64,000 bases of DNA from Clostridium sulfidigenes (GTDB lineage Bacteria > Bacillota > Clostridia > Clostridiales > Clostridiaceae). Shown here one piece after another: positions 57,213 through 64,000 of this stretch. The first letter of the stretch is position 1; the number at the start of each line of letters is the position of its first letter. The notes beneath the pieces were generated by a model. It was given only the letters and a program-made list of their open reading frames with translations. It did no database searches and was not told where the DNA came from. Where the stretch lies: assembly GCF_000732635.1 (NCBI RefSeq), contig NZ_JPMD01000001.1, positions 1 to 64,000 on the forward strand, given 5' to 3'. A program made the position numbers and the translations under genes.

Positions 57213-57372
57213 GTAGAATTTAATGATATTTTAGGGTTTATTGCGCTTTTATTACTAGTGGTGTAGAAGTTAAGTTTTTTAGCACATGTAAACCTTTTAG
57301 TCATGTCTGAATCATGTTAATTTCTACAAAATCATAAGATATAACTTTAATAAAAAGGTTGGAGGCAATAAC
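57213..57372 (+). promoter_or_regulatory. Long structured 5' leader of the YitT-family gene
   Basis: The leader can form an outer stem GTAGAAGTTAA with TTAATTTCTAC (about 57264-57330) enclosing ACATG/CATGT. I recognise no riboswitch class, but the length and branching are suggestive of cis control. Confidence 0.4.
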
Positions 57373-58242
57373 ATGAAAATTGAAAAACAAAAGATCTATG
57401 ACATTACCATTGATACCTTCTATGACATCATTGGTAGTATACTTTATGCTGCTGGTATTTATACCTTTGCATTATCAGCTAACTTTGCTCCTGGTGGAAT
57501 TTCAGGTTTATCAATAATTATAAACTTTTTTACTAAAATACCAATAGGTGTATGTAGTTTATTACTTAACATACCAATAATAATAATTAGTTATAAAGTG
57601 CTTGGAAAATGGTTTTTAGTTAAATCTCTAAAAACCATGGTAATTTCAGCCTTCTTTATGGATGTAGTGTTTCCACTTATCCCAATTTATTCAGGAAATC
57701 CTATACTGGCAGCTGTGTTTGCAGGAGTATTATCTGGAGCTGGACTAGCACTCATATATATGAGAAATTCATCTACTGGAGGAACAGACTTTTTAATTCT
57801 TTCTGTAAGAAAAAAAGCACCTCACCTATCTATTGGACAGATTACAATTGCTATTGATGGTTGTGTTATCCTTCTAGGTGGATTAGTATTTGGAACTATT
57901 GATGCTGTATTATTAGGAATTATTATGACTATATCAAGTTCTACAATTATAGATAAGATTATGTCTGGTTTTGAAGCAGGAAAAATGGCAATGGTAATAA
58001 CTAATCATGGAAAGGAAATTGCAGATGTCATTGGAAAGGAAGTTGGACGAGGAGTAACTATAATGAATGTTACCGGTGCTTTTTCAGGAGAGAGTCGTCA
58101 AATGTTAATGTGTGCTTGCAGTAAATCTCAGGTATATAATTTACGTAGAATTGTAAGTACCATAGACCCAACAGCTATGACTATGATTTCTTCCTTTGAT
58201 GAAGCCTTTGGTCTTGGATTTAAAGATAACCTAATTGACTAA
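57373..58242 (+). CDS. YitT family membrane protein (DUF161 and DUF2179)
   Basis: A 289-aa protein with five or six membrane segments in the N-terminal 200 residues. It has the family motifs FAPGGISGLSIIINF (about 41-55) and MRNSSTGGTDFL (about 136-147), and a C-terminal cytosolic DUF2179 domain (about 215-280) of ferredoxin-like fold. Function is unknown; transport has been suggested for the family. GGAGG precedes the ATG, and the gene stands alone with its own promoter and terminator. Confidence 0.9.
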   Translation: MKIEKQKIYDITIDTFYDIIGSILYAAGIYTFALSANFAPGGISGLSIIINFFTKIPIGVCSLLLNIPIIIISYKVLGKWFLVKSLKTMVISAFFMDVVFPLIPIYSGNPILAAVFAGVLSGAGLALIYMRNSSTGGTDFLILSVRKKAPHLSIGQITIAIDGCVILLGGLVFGTIDAVLLGIIMTISSSTIIDKIMSGFEAGKMAMVITNHGKEIADVIGKEVGRGVTIMNVTGAFSGESRQMLMCACSKSQVYNLRRIVSTIDPTAMTMISSFDEAFGLGFKDNLID

Positions 58243-58297
58243 GGCTATATAGAACAGTAGAATATTAGGGGCCGATGAAAATTACAGAGCCAAATAA

Positions 58298-58348
58298 AAC
58301 TCTTTCTTGCAATAGAAAAGATTCACTATTGCCAAGGAAGAGTTATTT
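58298..58348 (+). terminator. Terminator after the YitT gene
   Basis: AACTCTTTCTTGCAATAG pairs with CTATTGCCAAGGAAGAGTT with two mismatches, followed by ATTTTG. Confidence 0.8.
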
Positions 58349-58512
58349 TGTTATTTTGTAATATGTGATATATAATTACACAATAAAGATTATTTAGTGT
58401 ATAATACCATAGACATCTTTTAAAATAATGGCAATAATATTAATTAAAACCTATTACCTATTGTTCATATAACTTAAGTATAATTTAATATATAGATATG
58501 GAGGAAGTAGAA

Positions 58513-59448
58513 ATGGATCAGGATTGGATTGAAGTAACGGTACTTACCAGCAGTGAGGCTACAGAAGCTGTGGCTGGTTTTCTTTATAACTGTGATGTAG
58601 AAGGAGTTTCCATAGAAGATGTGGCAGATGTGGAATTTAAGAAGGAAAACCTGGGCTTTGCAGATTTTATAAATGAGTCAGTTTTAACTATTGAAGAAGG
58701 TGCTATGGTTAAAGGGTACTTTAAAGATAGTGAAAACTTTATGAATACACTAAACTACATAAAGGAAAGTGTAGATAAGTTAGGTGAATTTGGCTTTGAT
58801 AAAGGTGAAGGCATAGTAACTTATCATAAGGTAAATGAAGATGATTGGGCAAATAATTGGAAGCAGTACTATAAACCAGCTAAGGTTGGGGAGCACATTG
58901 TAGTAAAGCCTACCTGGGAAGATTATGAAGAAAAACCTGGAGAGGTTGTAGTAGAGCTAGACCCAGGAATGGCCTTTGGAACAGGAACCCACGAAACTAC
59001 AAGAATGTGCATAAAAGCTCTAGAGAAAAAAGTTAAGAAAGATACCACTGTATTTGATATAGGTACTGGTTCAGGAATATTATCTATAGCTGCAGCTAAA
59101 TTAGGAGCAAAACATGTAGTAGGAGTAGATTTAGACCCAGTAGCTGTAGAATCTGCAAAGAAAAATCTGGAGTTCAACAAGGTAAATAACATCGAAATTC
59201 TTTACGGAGATTTAATGGAAGTAGTAGAAGGTAAAGCTAATATAGTAGTAGCTAATATCTTAGCTGATATAATCATGTTTTTAAGTGAAGGTGTAAGAGC
59301 CTTTATAGAAGATGAGGGATACTTCATAGCTTCTGGTATCTTAAACACTCAAAGAAATAAAGTTGCTGACAAGTTAAAGGCCCTAGACTTTACAATTGAA
59401 GAAGTCATGGAAGATGGAGAATGGATTTGTATTATTGCTAAAAAGTAA
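58513..59448 (+). CDS. prmA: Ribosomal protein L11 methyltransferase
   Basis: SAM-dependent enzyme that trimethylates L11. The 311-aa protein has an N-terminal L11-binding domain, then the Rossmann fold with [20 protein letters not shown] (about 180-199) and [15 protein letters not shown], and the [11 protein letters not shown] segment at about 157-167. ATG 58513 is chosen because GGAGGAAG lies inside the longer reading from 58498. The conserved order dnaJ - prmA - rsmE - mtaB is kept, interrupted here by the YitT gene. Confidence 0.96.
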   Translation: MDQDWIEVTVLTSSEATEAVAGFLYNCDVEGVSIEDVADVEFKKENLGFADFINESVLTIEEGAMVKGYFKDSENFMNTLNYIKESVDKLGEFGFDKGEGIVTYHKVNEDDWANNWKQYYKPAKVGEHIVVKPTWEDYEEKPGEVVVELDPGMAFGTGTHETTRMCIKALEKKVKKDTTVFDIGTGSGILSIAAAKLGAKHVVGVDLDPVAVESAKKNLEFNKVNNIEILYGDLMEVVEGKANIVVANILADIIMFLSEGVRAFIEDEGYFIASGILNTQRNKVADKLKALDFTIEEVMEDGEWICIIAKK

Positions 59449-59474
59449 AATTGTGTGATGGGAGTATATTTAAA

Positions 59475-60227
59475 ATGCATAAATTTTTTGTGGAAGATAA
59501 TAGCATAAATGAATCTCTGTGCATCATTGAAGGCGATGATGTTAAGCATATATATAAGGTGCTTAGACTTAAAGAAGGGGATAAAGTAAATATCAATAAC
59601 TGTAAGGGTGTTGAATATATAGGAGAAATTTTAGAGGTAAATAAAAAAGAAGTAAGAGTAAACCTAATTGAAAAGGTTGCTTTAAATAATGAAAGTCCTT
59701 TAAGAGTTCAGCTTTTTCAAGGATTACCAAAGGCAGCTAAAATGGATTTAATAGCTCAAAAGTGTACTGAGCTAGGAGTCAGTGAAATCACCCCTATAAT
59801 TACAGAGAGAGTTGTAGTTAAGGGCAATGAGTCCTCAGAATTTAAAAAGGTAGATAGATGGAACAGAATAGCCTTAGAAGCTTGCAAACAAAGCAAAAGA
59901 AGTATAATTCCAACTATAAACCAACCTATAGATTTTAATAACCTAAAGGAAGAGATAAAGAACTTTGATTTAGTTATAGTACCCTATGAAAATCAAGAAA
60001 ATCAAGGAATAAAATATGTAAAAAACCAAGTATCAGATAAAAATATAGAAACAGCAGCCATTATCATAGGACCTGAGGGTGGCTTTGAAGAGGATGAAAT
60101 TCAGGCATTAAAGGATGCTGGAGCATTTATAGTAACCTTAGGGCCTAGAATACTAAGAACGGAGACTGCTGGCTTTGTAGCTCTTAGCTTAATTATGTAT
60201 GAGCTTGGTGACTTAGGAGGAAATTAA
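59475..60227 (+). CDS. rsmE: 16S rRNA (uracil1498-N3)-methyltransferase
   Basis: SPOUT-class methyltransferase of 250 aa. An N-terminal PUA-like domain begins MHKFFVEDN with DVKHIYKVLRLKEGD. The C-terminal knot carries AQKCTELGVSEITPI near 98, IIGPEGGFEEDE near 200 and LGPRILRTETAG near 220, the cofactor-binding loops. ATG 59475 follows GGGAG; the longer reading overlaps the site. It ends 1 bp before mtaB. Confidence 0.95.
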   Translation: MHKFFVEDNSINESLCIIEGDDVKHIYKVLRLKEGDKVNINNCKGVEYIGEILEVNKKEVRVNLIEKVALNNESPLRVQLFQGLPKAAKMDLIAQKCTELGVSEITPIITERVVVKGNESSEFKKVDRWNRIALEACKQSKRSIIPTINQPIDFNNLKEEIKNFDLVIVPYENQENQGIKYVKNQVSDKNIETAAIIIGPEGGFEEDEIQALKDAGAFIVTLGPRILRTETAGFVALSLIMYELGDLGGN

Positions 60228-60228
60228 A

Positions 60229-61530
60229 ATGAAAGTAGCACTATATACACTAGGATGTAGGGTTAACTCTTATGAATCAGAAGCCATGGCAGAAAAATTC
60301 ATAAAAGAGGGATATGAAGTTGTAAGTTTTGATGAATTTTCAGATGTGTATGTAATAAATACATGCACAGTAACTAACATGGGAGATAAAAAGTCAAGAC
60401 AGATGATAGGAAGAGCAAGACGTCATAATCCAGAGGCTATAATAGCAGTAGTTGGATGCTATTCACAAATAGCTTCCGATGAAATAGCACAAATTGAAGG
60501 TGTAGATGTAGTCTTGGGAAGTAGAAATAAAGGAGACATTGTTTACTGGGTTAATAGAGCAAGAGAAGAAAGTAAGCAAGTAGTAGAAGTTAAAGATGTT
60601 CTTAAAAACAATAAATTTGAACAGCTAGCTATAAATGAATATCAGGATAAAACTAGGGCCTTTTTAAAGATACAGGATGGATGTAATAGATTTTGTTCAT
60701 ACTGCCTTATTCCCTTTGCTAGAGGGGGAGTTTGTAGTAAAGAGCCTGAGAAAATATTAAAGGAAGTAAAAGAACTAAGTAAAAATGGTTTTAAAGAAAT
60801 AATTTTATCAGGAGTTCACACTGCTTCCTATGGAGTGGATTTAGAAGGTAATTGGGATTTAGTTAAAATCCTAGAAGAGATAAATAAAATAGAAGGAATA
60901 GAGAGAATTAGAATAGGCTCTATAGATCCAACCTTCTTCACTGAAGGGGTAATAGAGAGAATCTGCAACCTAGAAAAGATGTGTCCCCATTTCCACCTAT
61001 CCCTTCAAAGTGGCTGTGATGCAACAATTAGAAGAATGAATAGAAAATATACAGCACAGGAATATAAGGATGTAGTAGAAAATCTTAGAAAGTATATGAA
61101 GGACGTGTCTATAACTACGGATATAATTGTAGGTTTTCCAGGGGAGTCTAATGTTGAATTTGAAGCTACCTATGAATTTTTAAAAGGGATAAAACTAAGT
61201 AAAATGCATATCTTTAAGTATAGTAAAAGAACAGGAACTAAGGCAGCGGAAATGCCTTTCCAAGTAGATGGTCTTATAAAGGAAGAAAGAAGTAAAAAGT
61301 TAATAGAACTAAATAATGCTTTAGAAGTAGAATTCATGGAGAAATTCCTTGGGAGAGAAATGAGAGTACTTTATGAGGAAGCTATAAGTGGAAAAGAAAA
61401 CACTTATGTAGGCTATACAGAGAACTATATAAAAGTAATAACAGAAAGTGATGAAAACCTAGAGGGTAAAATAGTGCCTACAAAACTGGCAGCTGTAAAA
61501 CAGGAAAACATGGTAGGAATCATAGAATAA
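60229..61530 (+). CDS. mtaB: tRNA t6A37 methylthiotransferase MtaB
   Basis: Radical SAM enzyme that makes ms2t6A at tRNA position 37. It has an N-terminal UPF0004 domain (TLGCRVNSYESEAM near residue 6, with cluster cysteines near 10, 46 and 80), the radical SAM motif CNRFCSYCLIPFARG near 146-160, and a C-terminal TRAM domain (about 370-433). The 433-aa length and NSYES signature favour MtaB over MiaB or RimO. Confidence 0.94.
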   Translation: MKVALYTLGCRVNSYESEAMAEKFIKEGYEVVSFDEFSDVYVINTCTVTNMGDKKSRQMIGRARRHNPEAIIAVVGCYSQIASDEIAQIEGVDVVLGSRNKGDIVYWVNRAREESKQVVEVKDVLKNNKFEQLAINEYQDKTRAFLKIQDGCNRFCSYCLIPFARGGVCSKEPEKILKEVKELSKNGFKEIILSGVHTASYGVDLEGNWDLVKILEEINKIEGIERIRIGSIDPTFFTEGVIERICNLEKMCPHFHLSLQSGCDATIRRMNRKYTAQEYKDVVENLRKYMKDVSITTDIIVGFPGESNVEFEATYEFLKGIKLSKMHIFKYSKRTGTKAAEMPFQVDGLIKEERSKKLIELNNALEVEFMEKFLGREMRVLYEEAISGKENTYVGYTENYIKVITESDENLEGKIVPTKLAAVKQENMVGIIE

Positions 61531-61651
61531 TACAAAATATAGATACACTAACATGGATTTTTAGAGTATAATATAAGATATGAGAAATCATATTATACAT
61601 TATAGGAAACTATAAATGTAGGTTTTTACTACTGAGAATGGAGGTGAAAAA

Positions 61652-61996
61652 ATGTCAGATTGTTTATTTTGTAAAATTGCAAAGGGTGAGATTCCTTCAA
61701 ATAAGGTCTATGAAGATGATAAGATATTAGCATTTCATGACATAAGTCCTGAAGCACCTGTGCATATTCTTATAATCCCAAAGGAGCACATAAGCTGTGT
61801 TAATGATATAAATCATGAGAATAGTAGCATTATAGCTCATATTTTCGCCACCATACCAGAACTGGTAAAAAAACTAGGAATAGATAAAAGTGGATATAGA
61901 GTTGTAACTAACACTTTAGACCATGGAGGTCAGACTGTTCCACATTTACATTTTCATTTGTTAGGTGGAAGAAATTTAAAATGGCCACCAGGCTAA
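61652..61996 (+). CDS. HIT family (HinT-type) nucleotide-binding protein
   Basis: A 114-aa purine nucleoside phosphoramidase-like protein. The start CLFCKIAKGEIPSNKVYED and the histidine triad VPHLHFHLLGGRN (HxHxH near 97-103) are diagnostic. GGAGGTG precedes the ATG. It lies between mtaB and rpsU. Confidence 0.95.
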   Translation: MSDCLFCKIAKGEIPSNKVYEDDKILAFHDISPEAPVHILIIPKEHISCVNDINHENSSIIAHIFATIPELVKKLGIDKSGYRVVTNTLDHGGQTVPHLHFHLLGGRNLKWPPG

Positions 61997-62037
61997 AAAT
62001 AAGGACTAAAAATATGTAAATAAAACTAATGAAAATC

Positions 62038-62066
62038 TTGACATAAGTTAATGTGAATTGTATAAT
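62038..62066 (+). promoter_or_regulatory. Strong promoter of rpsU
   Basis: Perfect TTGACA (62038-62043) and TATAAT (62061-62066) with a 17-bp spacer. The leader is about 70 nt. Confidence 0.88.
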
Positions 62067-62143
62067 TGAAAATGTGCTATTTAGGCCTCGCATTGGCTAC
62101 TTTTAATTAAAATTAAATTGAGCTAGCGGAGGGAGGGATATAA

Positions 62144-62320
62144 ATGTCAGAGATAAAAGTTGGAGAAAACGAATCATTAGAGAATGCATTAAGAAGATTT
62201 AAAAAGAAATGTGCAAGATCAGGTGTGCTTTCAGAAGTTAGAAAGAGAGAACATTACGAAAAACCAAGCGTAAAGAGAAAGAAAAAATCAGAAGCTGCTA
62301 GAAAAAGAAAATTTAAGTAG
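62144..62320 (+). CDS. rpsU: 30S ribosomal protein S21
   Basis: A 58-aa basic protein starting [20 protein letters not shown] and ending in an Arg/Lys-rich tail, typical of S21. A strong GGAGGGAGG site and the consensus promoter just upstream fit a highly expressed ribosomal gene. It is followed after 21 bp by yqeY, a widespread pairing. Confidence 0.97.
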   Translation: MSEIKVGENESLENALRRFKKKCARSGVLSEVRKREHYEKPSVKRKKKSEAARKRKFK

Positions 62321-62341
62321 AATTTGAAAGAAGGTTTATTA

Positions 62342-62791
62342 ATGTCATCCATTAAGGAAACATTACAGGACGACTGGAAAAATGCTATTAAACAAAGAGA
62401 TAAGTTTAAAGCAAATGTAATAAGCATGGCTAAAGCTGCTGTTTTAATGGTTGAAAAATCAGGGGCAGGAGAAGTAGATGATAGTAAAGTCATCGAAATT
62501 TTAGCAAAGGAAGTTAAACAAAGAAGAGATTCTTTGGTTGAGTTTGATAAAGGAAATAGACAAGATTTGGTTGATCAAACAAAAGCTGAAATCGAAATCT
62601 TATTACAATACCTTCCTCAGCAGTTAACGGAAGAAGAAATCCGAAAAATTGTTCTGGAGTCAGCCGAAAAACTTGGTACTAGTAGCATTAAAGATATGGG
62701 AAAACTTATGGCAGATGTTAGACCTAAGGTAAATGGTCGAGCAGATGGCAAAGTAGTTAGTCAAATAGTAAAAGAATATTTGAATAAATAA
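62342..62791 (+). CDS. yqeY: GatB/YqeY domain protein
   Basis: A 149-aa helical protein related to the C-terminal domain of the GatB amidotransferase subunit. Segments ILAKEVKQRRDSLVEF (about 52-67), LLQYLPQQL (about 88-96) and GRADGKVVSQIVKEYL near the end are typical. It may help tRNA-dependent processes, but no function is proven. ATG 62342 is preferred over TTG 62324, which overlaps its ribosome binding site. Confidence 0.93.
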   Translation: MSSIKETLQDDWKNAIKQRDKFKANVISMAKAAVLMVEKSGAGEVDDSKVIEILAKEVKQRRDSLVEFDKGNRQDLVDQTKAEIEILLQYLPQQLTEEEIRKIVLESAEKLGTSSIKDMGKLMADVRPKVNGRADGKVVSQIVKEYLNK

Positions 62792-62817
62792 AGAACTCAG
62801 TTTACTGAGTTCTTTTT
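62790..62817 (+). terminator. Terminator after yqeY
   Basis: AAGAACTCAG-TTTA-CTGAGTTCTTTTT, perfect stem with T run. Confidence 0.92.
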
Positions 62818-62903
62818 ATTTTAAGTAATTTATCATGAAAAGAAATCATAAAATTTAAAAGAGAAACTTTGTAAGTAAAAATTATGATTTAGAGGTGATG
62901 AAG

Positions 62904-63194
62904 TTGAGTGATAAATTAGTGAGGGTAAAGGAAAAGGTCATTTATGGATTAGACTTACCAGTAGATGTAGCCCTTAGTTTACCTAAAATAATAGTGATAG
63001 CAAGAAAAGAGGTAACGGTAGAGAATCATAAAGGGATAATAAAATTTAGTGACAGTGAATTGGTTATAAATACCAGTATTGGACCTTTGAAAATTTTAGG
63101 TGAGGATTTTGAAATTATTTTTGTAGGAGGTACCACCATAACTTTAAGTGGATATTTTAGCTCTATGGTGTATGAAAACTATGAAGAAGATTAA
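62904..63194 (+). CDS. yqfC: Sporulation protein YqfC
   Basis: A 96-aa YabP/YqfC family protein, sigma-E controlled in Bacillus. The GLDLPVDVALSLPKIIVIARKE segment (key LPxDV..PKI) and the strand-rich C-terminus (FVGGTTITLSGYF) fit. TTG 62904 is preferred because AGAGGTG at 62891-62897 overlaps the upstream candidate starts. It overlaps yqfD by 14 bp. Confidence 0.9.
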   Translation: MSDKLVRVKEKVIYGLDLPVDVALSLPKIIVIARKEVTVENHKGIIKFSDSELVINTSIGPLKILGEDFEIIFVGGTTITLSGYFSSMVYENYEED

Positions 63195-64000
63195 TAATTT
63201 TAATAAAAGCTATATAACTGTTCAAGTAGATTCCCTTGAAGGAGAAAAAATTCTCAATTATCTCTGGAATAAAAATGTCAGTGTAAAAAATATAAAAAGA
63301 AATAACGCCTTTTCTATTACACTAGAAATATCAGTATCAGATTATCTTCATTTAAAAGAAGCTGTTAAAAAAGTAAAGGGAAAAGTAAAGATTTTGCATC
63401 GTAAAGGGATAAACTTTTTTTATCTTAGATTAAGTACTAGGAAACTTTTAATTGCAGGTATTGCTGCATTTTTCTTTATTTTATACTATTTGAGTAGCTT
63501 TATTTGGAGTGTGGATATAAATACAGATAAATATCTAGCTCCCCTTGAAGTTAGAAATATACTGAAAAGCTATGGAATAATGGTTGGAAGTAAAAAGGGT
63601 TCAATAGATGTTCTAAAGGTTGAAGAAAAGTTAGTTGCTGATATAGATGAAATAATGTGGGTTAAAGTTAGAATTGAAGGTTCTATGCTCACTGTAGATA
63701 TAGTAGAGAGGCAAGAACCACCAAAGATAAAAGAAAAGGAGTACACAGGAGATTTAGTAGCTAAAAAAAGTGGAGTTATAAATCGAATATATACTAGTGC
63801 TGGAACTCCTGTGAAACAACTTGGCACAGTAGTTGACAAAGGTGAGCTGATTGTAAAAGGGCAAGAAGGAAAAGAAGGGATGGAGTTCTCTGTAAAGGCT
63901 GAAGGGAAAATATATGCTACTACTTTTTACGAAGAATTTACAAAGGTACCTTTATCTATTACCTCAAAAAGAAGAACGGGAAATAAGCAGGTACGATATG
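63181..64000 (+). CDS. yqfD: Sporulation protein YqfD (partial, runs off window)
   Basis: The first 273 codons are present with no stop before the window edge. The protein has an N-terminal soluble part (about 1-85), a membrane segment (about 88-110, AGIAAFFFILYYLSSFIW) and an extracytoplasmic beta-rich region beginning SVDINTDKY with the VERQEPP motif. This matches YqfD, a sigma-E-controlled membrane protein that stabilises engulfment in Bacillus. Its ATG lies inside the yqfC 3' end, so the two are probably coupled. Confidence 0.92.
   Translation, partial: MKKINNFNKSYITVQVDSLEGEKILNYLWNKNVSVKNIKRNNAFSITLEISVSDYLHLKEAVKKVKGKVKILHRKGINFFYLRLSTRKLLIAGIAAFFFILYYLSSFIWSVDINTDKYLAPLEVRNILKSYGIMVGSKKGSIDVLKVEEKLVADIDEIMWVKVRIEGSMLTVDIVERQEPPKIKEKEYTGDLVAKKSGVINRIYTSAGTPVKQLGTVVDKGELIVKGQEGKEGMEFSVKAEGKIYATTFYEEFTKVPLSITSKRRTGNKQVRY

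Noticed and set aside
1..64000. CRISPR array or a complete insertion sequence
   Set aside because: No regularly spaced repeats and no transposase gene were seen; repeats present are tandem duplications or palindromes.

Overview
The window is AT-rich and reads as chromosomal DNA from an anaerobic, endospore-forming Clostridium (sensu stricto type). The evidence is strong purine-rich ribosome binding sites, several TTG/GTG starts, and sporulation genes (spoVS, spoIVFA/spoIVFB, gpr, spoIIP, yqfC, yqfD). It also carries CIRCE-controlled hrcA-grpE-dnaK-dnaJ and a selenocysteine cluster in which SelD is itself a selenoprotein. The species cannot be fixed from the sequence alone. Almost everything is on the + strand; only a D-Ala-D-Ala carboxypeptidase and rpsT are on the - strand.

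Layout. 0-8.8 kb: pgsA, recA (with an SOS box), rny, spoVS, an aminotransferase, HPr, a tyrosine recombinase, an unknown gene and a SPOR protein. 8.9-19.2 kb: a cell-shape and division block (DUF4321, maf, radC, mreBCD, mrdA, minCDE, rodA, mgsA). 19.4-30.9 kb: spoIVFA/FB, two B12/radical-SAM-associated genes, rng, the L21-Prp-L27 ribosomal operon, obg, yhbY, nadD, yqeK, ridA and a pseudouridine synthase. 31-37.9 kb: dacF-like (minus), comEA-like, then selD-selA-selB-tRNA-Sec, a complete selenocysteine synthesis and insertion set. 37.9-39.8 kb: a small accessory cassette (PadR regulator, DUF2812 membrane protein, lipoprotein) bracketed by palindromic GGGGTCAGACCCC elements. 40-45.7 kb: a GGDEF/EAL protein, a short ComEC, holA and rpsT. 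45.8-52 kb: gpr, spoIIP, an unknown membrane protein, lepA, a long palindromic intergenic element, and hemW. 52-64 kb: heat-shock operon, a YitT protein, prmA-rsmE-mtaB, HIT protein, rpsU, yqeY, yqfC and the start of yqfD, which runs off the window.

Most of the content is conserved core clostridial gene order. The least explained parts are non-coding or regulatory. They are: (i) a palindrome of about 210-260 bp between lepA and hemW; (ii) two mutually exclusive hairpins that can mask the ribosome binding site of the B12-binding radical SAM gene; (iii) two matching 19-bp inverted repeats just downstream of the -10 boxes of padR and the lipoprotein gene, likely the PadR operators; (iv) A-tracts that disrupt the expected N-terminus of the class B PBP; and (v) a MITE-like element after mgsA. 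I found no CRISPR array, complete insertion sequence, prophage or clear new defence system.
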